NCBI GenBank assembly: GCA_964415255.1
Contig: CAYQAC010000004.1
Span: forward strand, 1-64,000
Direction: 5' to 3'
Source of the DNA: JAHBVY01 sp964415255
Lineage (GTDB): Bacteria; Myxococcota_A; Polyangia; Polyangiales; Polyangiaceae
Length of the DNA: 64,000 nucleotides
The notes under the pieces were generated by a model. It was not told where the DNA came from and did no database searches. It saw nothing but the letters and a program-made list of their open reading frames with translations. Below, piece by piece: positions 8,176 through 16,799 of the stretch (the stretch's first letter is position 1; each line of letters begins with the position of its first letter). The position numbers and the translations under genes are program-made.

Positions 8176-9336
8176 GTGAAGCTACGAATCATCAGCGGTG
8201 TGGTCTTGCTCGGCGTGGGCGCTCTGGCGGTGCCTGCGCTGGGGGAGGACGACGAGGGCGACACGCTGGGGGCCGCGCCCCTGCGCATTGAGCTGACAGG
8301 TGCACCCCCCGCGGCGCCTGCTCCCCCCGCCGCACCCTACGCGGCGGATCCCTACGCCGCTGATCCGCAGGCCGCGCCGGCGCCCCCCGCGGCGGATCCG
8401 TACGCGCCCCGCGCGGCGAGCCCCTACGCCGATCCCTACGCATCAGCCGCGTTGCCCTCAGTAGGCAGCGACACTGACTTTGAGCGCCTGCTCGCGGCGC
8501 TGAGCCGTGAACAAGCGCAGACGGAGCGTGAGCTGAGTCAGCTCGCCACCGAGGCCGAGGAGGCCCGCCGTCGCACCATCGCGCGTGGCCGCGCCTACGT
8601 GCGCAAGGCGCGCGCTGGCTTGCTGCCAGTGGGTGGTGGCTTCGATGAGCTGGTGGACCACGCGTCCAGGCTCGAGCGCCTCCGCCGCGCCGTGGAGCGC
8701 GACCTCGCTGAGGAGCGTGCGCTCACCAAGCGCCGCGCGCAGCTGAGCAAGAAGCTGGTGGACCTCCGCGCGCGCAAAGGACCGCTTGAGGCGCAGGCGC
8801 GCGCGACGGCGGCGCAGCGCACGGCGCTGCTCGCGCAGCAAGATCGCTCCCTCGCCTTCCAACGCGCCTTCTCCGGCGTGGGGGCGTCGGGTGACCACAC
8901 CGCGATCTATGGGGCGGATCCGAGCGGCGCGCAGGCAGCGCCGAGCATGGAAGCGGCGGCCTTCGCCGCGATGCGCGGAAAATTGCCGTTCCCGCTGCCG
9001 GGGCGCGCCGAGGTGCGGCCCGGGCGGCGTGGGGGTGGTGGCCCTGGGCTAGAGATGTTGGCGCCTAAGGGCGCGGTGGTGCGCGCGGTGTACCGTGGGC
9101 GCGTGGCGTTCGCGGACAGCTACGCTGAGTATGGGCGCACCGTGATCGTGGAGCACGGCGGCAACTACTACACGGTGAGCGCTGGGCTCGACACGCTCGA
9201 CGCGCGTGTGGGGGATGACATCAAGGCGGGGGACCGGCTGGGGACGGTGGGGGACGATGGGCGCGGGCCGATGCTGTACGTTGAGGTGCGGCTGGGGGCG
9301 GAGAGTTTAGATCCGCGCGACTGGTACGGATTGTAA
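8176..9336 (+). CDS. EnvC-like murein hydrolase activator with degenerate LytM domain
   Basis: A GTG two bases after the ftsX stop begins a 386-residue protein with a signal peptide (cleavage near VPALG). An Ala/Pro/Tyr-rich disordered linker follows (about 35-90, with repeated DPYA units), then a charged coiled coil (about 95-240) and a C-terminal M23/LytM fold (about 270-386). Active M23 peptidases carry HxxxD and HxH zinc ligands; here the last motif reads LYVEVRLGAESLDPRDW and no HxH is visible. Such loss is characteristic of EnvC/NlpD-type activators, which stimulate amidases instead of cutting. The context strongly supports an FtsEX-controlled amidase activator. Confidence 0.9.
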   Translation: MKLRIISGVVLLGVGALAVPALGEDDEGDTLGAAPLRIELTGAPPAAPAPPAAPYAADPYAADPQAAPAPPAADPYAPRAASPYADPYASAALPSVGSDTDFERLLAALSREQAQTERELSQLATEAEEARRRTIARGRAYVRKARAGLLPVGGGFDELVDHASRLERLRRAVERDLAEERALTKRRAQLSKKLVDLRARKGPLEAQARATAAQRTALLAQQDRSLAFQRAFSGVGASGDHTAIYGADPSGAQAAPSMEAAAFAAMRGKLPFPLPGRAEVRPGRRGGGGPGLEMLAPKGAVVRAVYRGRVAFADSYAEYGRTVIVEHGGNYYTVSAGLDTLDARVGDDIKAGDRLGTVGDDGRGPMLYVEVRLGAESLDPRDWYGL

Positions 9337-9649
9337 AGGCGCGGTGGTCCCCCGCCCGCGAGACCCTTGCCGGCTTGCTCGGGCTAGGGTGCGTTGGGAG
9401 GTGATGGGGAGGCGCGGCCTGGGTAGGATAGATGGGGAGGCGGGGGCGTTCCACTAGTCAGAGTATCTTACTTGGGGGCATGCGGGGGGATCGGCCTAGG
9501 GGGGTGACGCCCTCACGCCGGCGGCGGGGTCGCGGGTCGTGGGGACCACCTCGGAGAGGGGGCCAGCACTACGGCGGTGTAATGGTTCGAGCCTTATGGC
9601 GCCTGGAGTGGTGTTGTGGCTTGTGCGGTGTAGTGGCGTTGCGGAGCGG

Positions 9650-9955
9650 TTCGCATCGGCTTCGCCTCGCTCAGGCTTGTGAGGGAGCTTCGCATTGGCT
9701 TCGCCTTGCTCAGGCGGTGTGGAGGAGAGCTTCGCATCGGCTTCGCCTTGCTCAGGCGGTGTAGAGGAGAGCTTCGCATGGGCTTCGCCTTGCTCAGGCT
9801 TGGGGAGAGCTTCGCATGGGCTTCGCCTTGCTCAGGCTTGGGGAGAGCTTCGCATGGGCTTCGCCTTGCTCAGGTGGTGTAGAGGAGAGCTTCGCATGGG
9901 CTTCGCCTTGCTTAGGCTTGGGGGGGAGTTTCGCATGGGCTTCGCCTTGCTCAGG
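9650..9955 (+). repeat. Minisatellite of eight 26-bp units with alternating linkers
   Basis: Eight copies begin at 9650, 9689, 9731, 9773, 9811, 9849, 9891 and 9930, giving periods of 38, 39 or 42 bases. The core starts TTCGCATSGGCTTCGCCTTG and ends CTCAGG. Linkers are of two kinds, CTTGGGGAGAGC-like and a GGTGTAGAGGAGAGC-like form, and are themselves conserved. The array sits in a 760-base stretch without a recognisable gene (9337-10096), at the left edge of the accessory island. Small open frames across it are by-products of the repeat. Spacer conservation rules out CRISPR. Confidence 0.9.
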
Positions 9956-10096
9956 TTCCTGCAGAGAGAAGTTTGCTTCTGGCTTCAGCGGAGACGGGTG
10001 GGGAACGTCTGGGATGATGCACGGCGTGGTGGATATGCCTGGCTGATTGTGACAGGATTCAGCGTGAGGCTAGGCTCCGCTGAAGGATAGATTGCT

Positions 10097-11147
10097 ATGC
10101 TGAAACAGCTTGAGGTTGAGGATTTTACCGTCTTCACCAGCGCTACCTTTGAGTTTGGTGCGCTGAACGTGATTCATGGTGAAAACAGCAGTGGCAAGAC
10201 GCACGTGCTCAAGCTGGCGTACAGCTTGCTCGCTAGCATGGTACCGGGGCCGAATGAGGCTATGGGGGAGCGTCCCACGAAGGCTGCGCTGGAGTCGCGG
10301 TTGGGGGCGAAGCTCGTCGGGGTATTCAGGCCAGATCAAGGCAAGCTTGGGCGTTTGACGCGGCGTGTCAGGGGGACCAAGACAGCCAAAGTGAGAGCCT
10401 CCTTTGATGAGGGTGGGGCGCTCAGTTTTTCATTCAGTGCGCGGAGCGACCGCGCTCCGCAGATCACGTCGGTGCCGCCGGCGTGGCTCGTGCAGACCCC
10501 AGTTTTTTCCGACTCGCGAGCTGCTCTCCATCTATCCAGGATTTGCCAGCCTCTATCAGACACAGGCCATGCCGTTCGATGAGACTTGGCGAGACACTTG
10601 CTTGTTGCTTGGTGCTCCGGTATCCCGAGGGGCGAAGAAGAAGGCGATTGCTGAGCTATTGGTGCCACTGGAGAGGGCGATAGAGTGCAAGGCAGTGCTG
10701 GATGGCGATCGCTTCTTCGTGGAGATGAGCAACCCGAGCGCGAAGGTGGAGGCCGATCTCGTCGCTGAGGGTTATCGGAAGCTCAGCATGGTGGCGAGGC
10801 TCATAGCTAACGGTAGCCTAGATGATAAGGGGTTCTTGTTGTGGGATGAGCCAGAGGCGAACTTGAACCCTCGGCTCATTCGTCGCCTCGCGCCGTTACT
10901 GCTCGATTTGGCCGCGGGTGGTGTGCAGGTGTTCGTGGCCACACACAGCTTGTTCTTGTTGCGTGAGCTGGCGCTCGAGGAGGCACGTCGAGAAGACAGG
11001 CTGAGTCGTTACTTTGGACTTCACCCCACACAGGATGGCGTGGCCGTAACACAGGGGGATGTTGTTGAAGACTCTGGGGATATTGCTGCCCTGGACGAGA
11101 GCCTGGAGCAGTCGGAGAGCTACCTTCGATTGGAGCAGGTGGGCTGA
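10097..11147 (+). CDS. AAA/SMC-like ATPase, reading frame broken by one extra T
   Basis: Two frames together encode one ATPase of the AAA_15/AAA_21 (OLD-like) kind. Frame one (from ATG 10097) carries LNVIHGENSSGKTHVLKLAYS, a Walker A of the SMC/OLD type. The second carries FLLWDEPEANLNPRLI (Walker B/D-loop) and VFVATHSLFLLREL (switch His). The frames meet at the six-T run at 10503-10508. Removing one T joins TPVF to PTRELLSIYPGF without loss and gives a normal 349-residue protein. Either the assembly has a homopolymer error or the gene is disrupted; slippage on T6 is a less likely third option. The stop overlaps the next gene's ATG by one base. Codon use is less GC-rich than in neighbours, suggesting transfer. 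Confidence 0.82.
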
Positions 11148-11680
11148 TGCCGAGATCATTTCATGAGTCGGGCGTTGCTTGGGAGTTCGTAGGTGGCTGT
11201 CGAGTACTCCAGTATGACCAAGCCAGCTGGTATCGGCGCCACTTCAACGCTTGCGCTGATAGCGCTGCCGTCGATTTCGTGGCGGTGCACCAGGGCGTCG
11301 CGTGGCTGATCGAGGTCAAGGACTTCAGTCGCTCCCCGCCAGACCCTAAGAAAGGTCCGCTCTGGGAGATCGTAACGACGAAGGTGCGGGATACGCTCGC
11401 TGGGATTTTGGCTGGGGCGATGTACGCTGGCAATGGTGATGACGGGGGTGAGAAGGCCCTGTTCAAGAGCGTCCTGTCTGCGTCGCGAGTGCGGGTGGTG
11501 TTCCACTGTGAGCATCCAGCGAAGAGGCGGCGGCTCTTCGCGAGTTCGTTGGATGCCGCAGATTCGCAGGGCAAGCTCCGGGGTACGCTGCGCGCGGTGG
11601 ACAAGCGCATGTGTGTTGTCGACTGCCTTCATCCTATGGCCGACGCCCCGTGGACATCGAGACGATCAGCGCGGCGGTGA
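11147..11680 (+). CDS. PD-(D/E)XK nuclease-like partner of the upstream ATPase
   Basis: The 177-residue protein starts in a TGATG overlap with the ATPase stop, so the two are translationally coupled. The core AVDFVAVHQGVAWLIEVKDF (residues 41-60) fits the PD-(D/E)XK nuclease pattern, with Asp43, Glu56 and Lys58 as candidate catalytic residues. From memory, homologous short proteins with IEVKDY..KVRDTLAG motifs are commonly encoded next to the same kind of ATPase and end soon after a PWT motif, as here (APWTSRR). The likely role is an ATPase-gated nuclease, perhaps in phage defence; no activity is established from sequence alone. Confidence 0.7.
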   Translation: MPRSFHESGVAWEFVGGCRVLQYDQASWYRRHFNACADSAAVDFVAVHQGVAWLIEVKDFSRSPPDPKKGPLWEIVTTKVRDTLAGILAGAMYAGNGDDGGEKALFKSVLSASRVRVVFHCEHPAKRRRLFASSLDAADSQGKLRGTLRAVDKRMCVVDCLHPMADAPWTSRRSARR

Positions 11681-11740
11681 TGACCACGCCGTGCCCGCCG
11701 GTTTGGCGTTGCCCAGCTTAGTCGTTGGCACAGGGCAGGA

Positions 11741-11801
11741 GCGAGTATTTTTGCCTGGAGGCGAGTTTACTCGCGAGTATTTTTGCCTGGAGGCAAAAAT
11801 C
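11741..11801 (+). promoter_or_regulatory. Structured leader: duplicated 22-bp repeat and a hairpin that holds the Shine-Dalgarno
   Basis: A 22-base sequence (GCGAGTATTTTTGCCTGGAG plus GC) occurs at 11741-11762 and again at 11773-11794. The second copy extends into a perfect inverted repeat at 11779-11800: arm ATTTTTGCCT, two bases GG, then AGGCAAAAAT. As RNA it can fold as a nine-pair stem with a TGGA loop, which places GGAGG, the best ribosome binding site in the area, inside the hairpin. A second small hairpin (GCGAG-TTTA-CTCGC, 11761-11774) lies between the copies. An ATG follows at 11802. Translational control or binding of the encoded ATPase to its own leader is plausible but inferred. 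Confidence 0.6.
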
Positions 11802-11817
11802 ATGGCACCCTGGTGGG

Positions 11818-12930
11818 GTGCAGCAGCGCTACCTGACGTCGACGGTCGTCGAGGACCTGGAGCGCAAGATGGTCTTCTTGGGGGGCGCTCGTCAGGTGGG
11901 GAAGACGACGCTCGCGAAGTCGCTCCTCACGAGTCAGGCAGGGTACCTGACTTGGGATGCGAGCGAAGATCGTGAGCGGATTTTGCGGAGAGAGCTCCCC
12001 GCCCATGACCTCTGGGTCTTCGATGAGTTACACAAGTATCGTCAGTGGCGTGGCTACCTGAAGGGGCTCTACGACAAGCGGGAAGCCTCACAGCGCATCC
12101 TGGTGACTGGGAGCGCGCGGCTCGATCTTTATCGTCATGGGGGCGACTCGCTCCAGGGGCGTTATCACTACCTGCGGCTGCACCCGCTCTCGGTGGCGGA
12201 GCTAGGGATCAGCGCTCGTGATGGCGTGGAGCAGCTGTTTCGTCTGGGGCCCTTCCCAGAGCCGTTCTTCGCTGGGTCGGAGCGCCACGCGCGAAGGTGG
12301 TCCCGTGAGTATCGCACGCGGCTCGTGCGTGAAGACGTGCGGGACCTTGAGCATGTGGTGGAGCTAGATAAGCTGGAGCTCTTGGCGCTCCGCTTGCCGG
12401 AGCTCGTGGGCTCGCCGCTCTCCGTTAACGCGGTGCGGGAGGATCTGCAGGTGGCCTTCAAGAGCGCTGAGCGTTGGATTTCTATCCTGGAGCGCCTGTA
12501 TGCGGTGTTTCGGGTGCCGCCCTTCAGCGCGCCCAAGCTCCGCGCGGTGAAGAAGGCGCAGAAGCACTATCATCTGGATTGGTCTGTCGTGCCTGATGAA
12601 GGTGCTCGTTTTGAGAACCTCGTCGGCGCCCACTTGCTCAAGTGGGTCCATCGTGAAGAAGACGTCGAGGGGCGCGATGTTATGCTGCGCTATTTCCGCG
12701 ATGTCGACGGGCGCGAAGTGGACTTCGTCGTAGTAGAAGGTAAGAAGCCAATCCTCTTCGTCGAGTGCAAGCTCTCGAGCGGGCCCTTGCATCCGGGGCT
12801 GCGCTACCTGGTCGAGCGCTTCCCAGGGGTGTCGGCTTGGCAGGTGTCCTTACGGGGTCATCAGGACGCGAAGACCCCAGAGGGGATCCGGCTTGCCCCC
12901 GTAGAGGTGCTGCTGTCGACGCTCGCCTGA
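11818..12930 (+). CDS. AAA_14/DUF4143-type ATPase
   Basis: The protein has a P-loop GGARQVGKTTLA near its start, an acidic WVFDELHKYRQW Walker B region, the sensor VTGSARLD, a winged-helix-like middle and a C-terminal DUF4143 domain with EVDFVVVEGKKPILFVECK, which resembles a PD-(D/E)XK fold. The usual N-terminus of the family is QRYL...DLERKMVFLGG, so the GTG at 11818 is used. However, the only good ribosome binding site serves the ATG at 11802, two frames out; dropping one G from the GGGG at 11816-11819 would fuse M-A-P-W-W to VQQRYL and give a natural start. DUF4143 ATPases are frequent in accessory DNA; their function is largely unknown. Confidence 0.85.
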   Translation: MQQRYLTSTVVEDLERKMVFLGGARQVGKTTLAKSLLTSQAGYLTWDASEDRERILRRELPAHDLWVFDELHKYRQWRGYLKGLYDKREASQRILVTGSARLDLYRHGGDSLQGRYHYLRLHPLSVAELGISARDGVEQLFRLGPFPEPFFAGSERHARRWSREYRTRLVREDVRDLEHVVELDKLELLALRLPELVGSPLSVNAVREDLQVAFKSAERWISILERLYAVFRVPPFSAPKLRAVKKAQKHYHLDWSVVPDEGARFENLVGAHLLKWVHREEDVEGRDVMLRYFRDVDGREVDFVVVEGKKPILFVECKLSSGPLHPGLRYLVERFPGVSAWQVSLRGHQDAKTPEGIRLAPVEVLLSTLA

Positions 12931-13059
12931 GCTAGACCTACACCGTTAGGCCACCGAACAAGTCCTCTGACATGTGAGCGGCGTCGCGCTCTCGTTGAGC
13001 GATCTTGACCGTGGCTTGTAGCGCGGTCAGAGTCTGGTGCGGATTGAGGAGGGACCCGG

Positions 13060-14514
13060 ATGATGCGGCTGACCAGCGCGGTGCCAAACCCCCGAAATAA
13101 TAGTCCACAAAGGAGCCTGAGACGGAGCGCCCTGGTGCCTTGGTTGGGGCTGCTCGCGCCGCTCGTGAGCATCAGCTGTGGTTCAGATGGTTCGAGTGGC
13201 GGCGGTGGGGCGGCCGACGCTGGGGTGGACGCGGCTTCGGGCGCGTCGGGTGGCTCGGGTGCCATGGGCGGCGCTGCAGGTTCAGGCGCCGCGGGTTCGG
13301 GTGCCACGGGCGGTTCGGGTGCCACGGGCGGTTCGGGTGCCACGGGCGGTTCGGGTGCCACGGGCGGTTCGGGCGGCGGTGTGTTGGTGCCGGGGCCGAT
13401 TGATGAGCTCTTGGAGGCGCTCCCCCCGAACTCGTGGCTAGAGCTCCCGGACACCTGGATGCGGGAGGTGTGCCCTCAGCCGCTCTCCACGTACCGCTGC
13501 GACACGGTGCAGTCGGCTTGGAGCGGCGGCGCTTATGACAGCCGGCGTGACCGCATGGTGATCTTTGGTGGAGGCCACGGGGACAGCTTTTACAATCAGC
13601 TGTTTGTGTTCGACCTCGGGCAGATGAAGTGGGAGCGGCTCACGGAGATGCCGGAGGGGGCGACGCCAGGGACACCCACCGAGGCGATGACGTACGTCCC
13701 CATTGAGCCTTGTGGGTACTACCCGAAGGCGCCCATGACGGTGCCTGACGAGCAAATGAACGAAAGGGGAACTTACATTCGTTATGAAGCGTGTGACGCC
13801 CCCAACATCATCGCTCAGCTAGATTTCCAGCAGCCACGGTCGAGCCACACCTACAGCAAGTGCCTCTACGATCCTAGTGAAGATCGCCTCTGCTACTTCG
13901 GGGGCGGCTATTACCCGAGCGCGCAGGCCGGCGGCCCGCGTGTGCCCTGCTTCTCGTTCGCGACGGGTCTGTGGAGCCGCGTCGCGGATGTCCCGCGCAT
14001 GTCACGCGGCGGCTCAGCGCTCGACGCGAGCGGCCACTACTGGGTGGTCCCGAACGAGACGGGCAGCCTCATGGAGTACGACCCTGCGTTGAACGCCTGG
14101 GCCACTCACACGAGCTACAACCACACCGGGGGCTACCTCACGGGGGACGTCGACCGCAGGCGCCACCAGCTGCTCATGTTGCGCAATGATGGGGTGGTCC
14201 GCTTCGATCTGAGCGCTCCAGCGGAGCGCGGGCAGCTCATGGAGGCCACTGGGGATGATGTGCCGCTCGGGGGCGCTGATGGCTTCGTCTACGCGGACGC
14301 GCTTGACCGCTTCGTCGGCTGGGGCGGCGGCGGGGACGTCTACTTCTTTGAGCCAGAGGCAGCGGTGTGGACGCGGCGCACCGGCGGTGGTGCGACGGTG
14401 CCCGGCGAGCGGCTCAGTAACGGCACGTACGGCCGCTTCCGCTACAGCCCGCTCCGCGGTGTGTTCGTGCTCGTGAATGGCGCTGGGGCCAATGTGTTCG
14501 TGTATAAGCCCTGA
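13060..14514 (+). CDS. Kelch/galactose-oxidase-like surface lipoprotein
   Basis: The start ATG at 13060 is fixed by AGGAGG eight bases upstream. A long basic signal region leads to the lipobox VSISC (about residue 40), followed by a Gly/Ser/Ala linker with GATGGS repeats to about residue 110. The rest is a beta-propeller of the kelch/galactose-oxidase kind, visible in repeated MVIFGGGHGDS, LCYFGGGYYPS and FVGWGGGGDVYFF blades. It is probably anchored in the outer membrane; no catalytic role can be read. The dispersed GCGGTGCCAAACCCCC element lies inside the coding sequence at 13078-13093 and encodes AVPNP in the signal region. Confidence 0.85.
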   Translation: MMRLTSAVPNPRNNSPQRSLRRSALVPWLGLLAPLVSISCGSDGSSGGGGAADAGVDAASGASGGSGAMGGAAGSGAAGSGATGGSGATGGSGATGGSGATGGSGGGVLVPGPIDELLEALPPNSWLELPDTWMREVCPQPLSTYRCDTVQSAWSGGAYDSRRDRMVIFGGGHGDSFYNQLFVFDLGQMKWERLTEMPEGATPGTPTEAMTYVPIEPCGYYPKAPMTVPDEQMNERGTYIRYEACDAPNIIAQLDFQQPRSSHTYSKCLYDPSEDRLCYFGGGYYPSAQAGGPRVPCFSFATGLWSRVADVPRMSRGGSALDASGHYWVVPNETGSLMEYDPALNAWATHTSYNHTGGYLTGDVDRRRHQLLMLRNDGVVRFDLSAPAERGQLMEATGDDVPLGGADGFVYADALDRFVGWGGGGDVYFFEPEAAVWTRRTGGGATVPGERLSNGTYGRFRYSPLRGVFVLVNGAGANVFVYKP

Positions 14515-14593
14515 GGCGTTCAGGCAGCAGCCCTGACGAATGGGGGCTCAAGGCTGCGCCTGGCGACGCTCAGCGCGCGGTGGGGTGGTCGCC

Positions 14594-14626
14594 GCCTTGA
14601 GCCTCTCCGATTGGGAGGCTCAAGGC
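14594..14626. terminator. Bidirectional terminator hairpin between converging genes
   Basis: A perfect 12-base inverted repeat (GCCTTGAGCCTC and GAGGCTCAAGGC) with a nine-base loop lies in the 125-base gap between two converging lipoprotein genes. An upstream GGCTCAAGGC at about 14546 could pair with the left arm as an alternative. No U-tract is present, which is common for high-GC terminators. Confidence 0.7.
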
Positions 14627-14639
14627 AACTGGGGAGGGC

Positions 14640-16799
14640 TCAGCGCGGTGGGCGCGGGGTGACCGCCCACTGGGGGGCCACGGAGTAGTCCGGTTGGACA
14701 GGCCGGCTGATGAACTGCTCCCAGGCCTCAGCTGCGTTCGTGATGCCCGACTCAGCCGCCACGGCGAGCGCTGGCTGCATATTGGAGGGGTAGCCAGTCA
14801 CCGAGCTGGAGTACCCCGTCAGCTCACCTTCCCGGAGCCCCAAGGCCGCGGCCATCTCTGAGCCCCCGCAGGGCAAGCTGGCCACGCCCGGGTCCACCGT
14901 CTCTTCATACACCTTCGCGATGGTGTCGTAGAGCGGGCTATTATCGTCAGCATCTCTCACGTTCATGGAGTACGCCGCGGCGAAGATTGAGCAGAAGCCT
15001 GGCCCCGTCATCCGCTCCACCGAGAACTTCGCCTTGAACGCCAGGAGCGGCGCGGCCCCCTCGAAGCCCATCCAAGCCAGCTGCCCGACGGACCACGTGA
15101 AGAAGTCGTCTTGCCACGGCGCGAGCCCGCGCCCGTCCTCGTAGACCAAGGCATAGCCGTCAGTCAGGACACCGAGCGGATTAGGGTGCGTGCTTGTGTA
15201 ACGCTCGTTGTAGTAGTCGAGGTTATCAGCGACGCGGTCATTGAAGTACTGCTTCAGGGGGTGAGCGTCTGGGGTGATGTAAGCGGCGTAGCCGAGCGTG
15301 CGGAGCGACCACGCCTGGCCGCGCACCTGCCCCGGCTTGAACAGGCCCTTCTCGAACTGACGATAGTGAGGGTTGCTCTCCAGGAGGTTGTAGTTGGCCC
15401 AGAACTGCAGCTCCTCCAGGTGATCGTAGTCGCCGCTCAGCACGTAGGCGAGGTAGCCGAAGGAGGGCTGGTGTGGGGAGTCGTGTGTGTAGGGCGTGGA
15501 GCAGTCCGCGCCCCCCGCGCAGGCGGGGAACGCCTCGGACTGGCCGGTCCTTGGGTTCACCATGTCGCCGGGGTTGCCGAGCCGTGACATGTAGGGATAG
15601 TCCACGAGCGTGACGGGTAGCCCCGTGTCTTTGTCGCGGTAGTGAATCGACCAGCTGCCCGCCGTGTTCGCGAGGCTCTCCGTCGCCGCGCAGGCGCGCG
15701 TATCCATGCTGATGAGGCAGAGCGCGTCCCAGCGCGAGAGGGGCCCGATGTCTGGGCGCCCGCCGGTCGCAGGCATGTACGGCTCAATCGGCCCGATGCC
15801 CATGGGGCCGGTGTCGAGGCCGGCCCAGGTCGACTCCAGCTCAGATAAGGTAGCCTCACTGACGGAAACGGACGCGTCGTAGTGGGGGACGGCCCCTGTC
15901 TCCATCACGTAGCGCGCGTCGTGGTGCACCGTCGCGCCTGGCGCGCCACCCCACCAGAAGGTCTTGCGCCAGCGCGCCTGACGATAATGCGTGAGCGCCG
16001 ACTGCTGGAATACTTCAGCTGAACCCACGCGCACTGACGCGTCCATCACGTAGTTCTGCGGATCGGCCTCGAAGGCCCAGCTGTTCTCCACCACGACGGC
16101 CACGCGCGCGCGCGTGAGCCCCGCGTAGGCGCGCACGGAGAACTGCGCGCTCAAATGCGGATGAGCGCCGCTCGTGGTGGCCACCGGCGCGGTGACGATC
16201 CACTCACTGACCAGTTCCCCTGACAGCCAGGGCGAGGCGCTGCCAGCGGCGAGCAGCGGCTTCGCCGCCAAGGAGTACACCGTGCCGCCCACGTTGAGCT
16301 CCACCGTGGCGTCGAAGTCGGTCGCCAGTAGGTCAGACAAGCTGACAGCTTGGCCAGCCGCCTCATTCGCCGTCACCAGCTCGACGCGCTGCTCCTGCCC
16401 CGCCGCCACGTCAGCCATCGAGAGCGTCAAGATGGCGTGGCGCAGCGAGCCATCCGCGTGGCGCGCCTTGACGTCCACCTGGAGCGGCACCTCGACCGCG
16501 CCGATGCGCGCCGCGAGGCTCATGCCCGCTGGGACATCCCCTGGCTTAAACACGTGACCCAAGGTGAGCGGCACGTCGGCCCCCGCGGCCTCGCCCCGCA
16601 CCGTCACGAACACGACGCTCTCTCCTAAGGTCGTGTTGCCGCCTGCACCTGTTCCGCCTGCGCCTGTTCCGCCTGCGCCGCCTGTTCCGCCTGCGCCTGA
16701 GCCGCCCGTGCCGCCGCCGGGGCCTGCCCCTGACTCGCTGCCACAGGCGGTGATGGCGATTGATAGGATGAACGCGCTGCTGAGTGAGATATATCGCAT
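14640..16799 (-). CDS. Large lipoprotein, RIFT-barrel / polysaccharide-lyase-like
   Basis: The ATG at 16799 gives MRYISLSSAFILSIAITAC, a clean type II signal peptide, so the longer frame to 16907 is not used. A Gly-rich linker of GGTGAGG units follows. Residues about 60-330 look like the N-terminal RIFT-barrel of PcRGLX-type exo-rhamnogalacturonan lyases (GESVVFVTVRGEAAGADVPL, LQVDVKARHADGSLRHAIL). The remainder is helix-rich with Trp and Tyr motifs (QAWSLRTLGYAAYI, FFTWSVGQLAWMGF), consistent with an (alpha/alpha) toroid as in polysaccharide lyases. I infer a surface-attached polysaccharide-degrading or binding protein; the exact substrate is unknown. The gene converges with the kelch lipoprotein gene. 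Confidence 0.75.
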   Translation of the reverse strand: MRYISLSSAFILSIAITACGSESGAGPGGGTGGSGAGGTGGAGGTGAGGTGAGGNTTLGESVVFVTVRGEAAGADVPLTLGHVFKPGDVPAGMSLAARIGAVEVPLQVDVKARHADGSLRHAILTLSMADVAAGQEQRVELVTANEAAGQAVSLSDLLATDFDATVELNVGGTVYSLAAKPLLAAGSASPWLSGELVSEWIVTAPVATTSGAHPHLSAQFSVRAYAGLTRARVAVVVENSWAFEADPQNYVMDASVRVGSAEVFQQSALTHYRQARWRKTFWWGGAPGATVHHDARYVMETGAVPHYDASVSVSEATLSELESTWAGLDTGPMGIGPIEPYMPATGGRPDIGPLSRWDALCLISMDTRACAATESLANTAGSWSIHYRDKDTGLPVTLVDYPYMSRLGNPGDMVNPRTGQSEAFPACAGGADCSTPYTHDSPHQPSFGYLAYVLSGDYDHLEELQFWANYNLLESNPHYRQFEKGLFKPGQVRGQAWSLRTLGYAAYITPDAHPLKQYFNDRVADNLDYYNERYTSTHPNPLGVLTDGYALVYEDGRGLAPWQDDFFTWSVGQLAWMGFEGAAPLLAFKAKFSVERMTGPGFCSIFAAAYSMNVRDADDNSPLYDTIAKVYEETVDPGVASLPCGGSEMAAALGLREGELTGYSSSVTGYPSNMQPALAVAAESGITNAAEAWEQFISRPVQPDYSVAPQWAVTPRPPR

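Noticed and set aside
9583..9592. GGTTCGAGCC as a tRNA T-arm
   Set aside because: No matching acceptor, anticodon or D-arm could be folded around it; no tRNA or rRNA gene was recognised anywhere in the window.
9650..9955. CRISPR-like array
   Set aside because: The spaces between repeats are conserved and of two recurrent types, only 12-16 bases long, and no cas gene is near.
11802..11975. Separate short gene from the ATG with the strong ribosome binding site
   Set aside because: The product is a 57-residue shadow of the ATPase frame; a homopolymer indel explains the start better.
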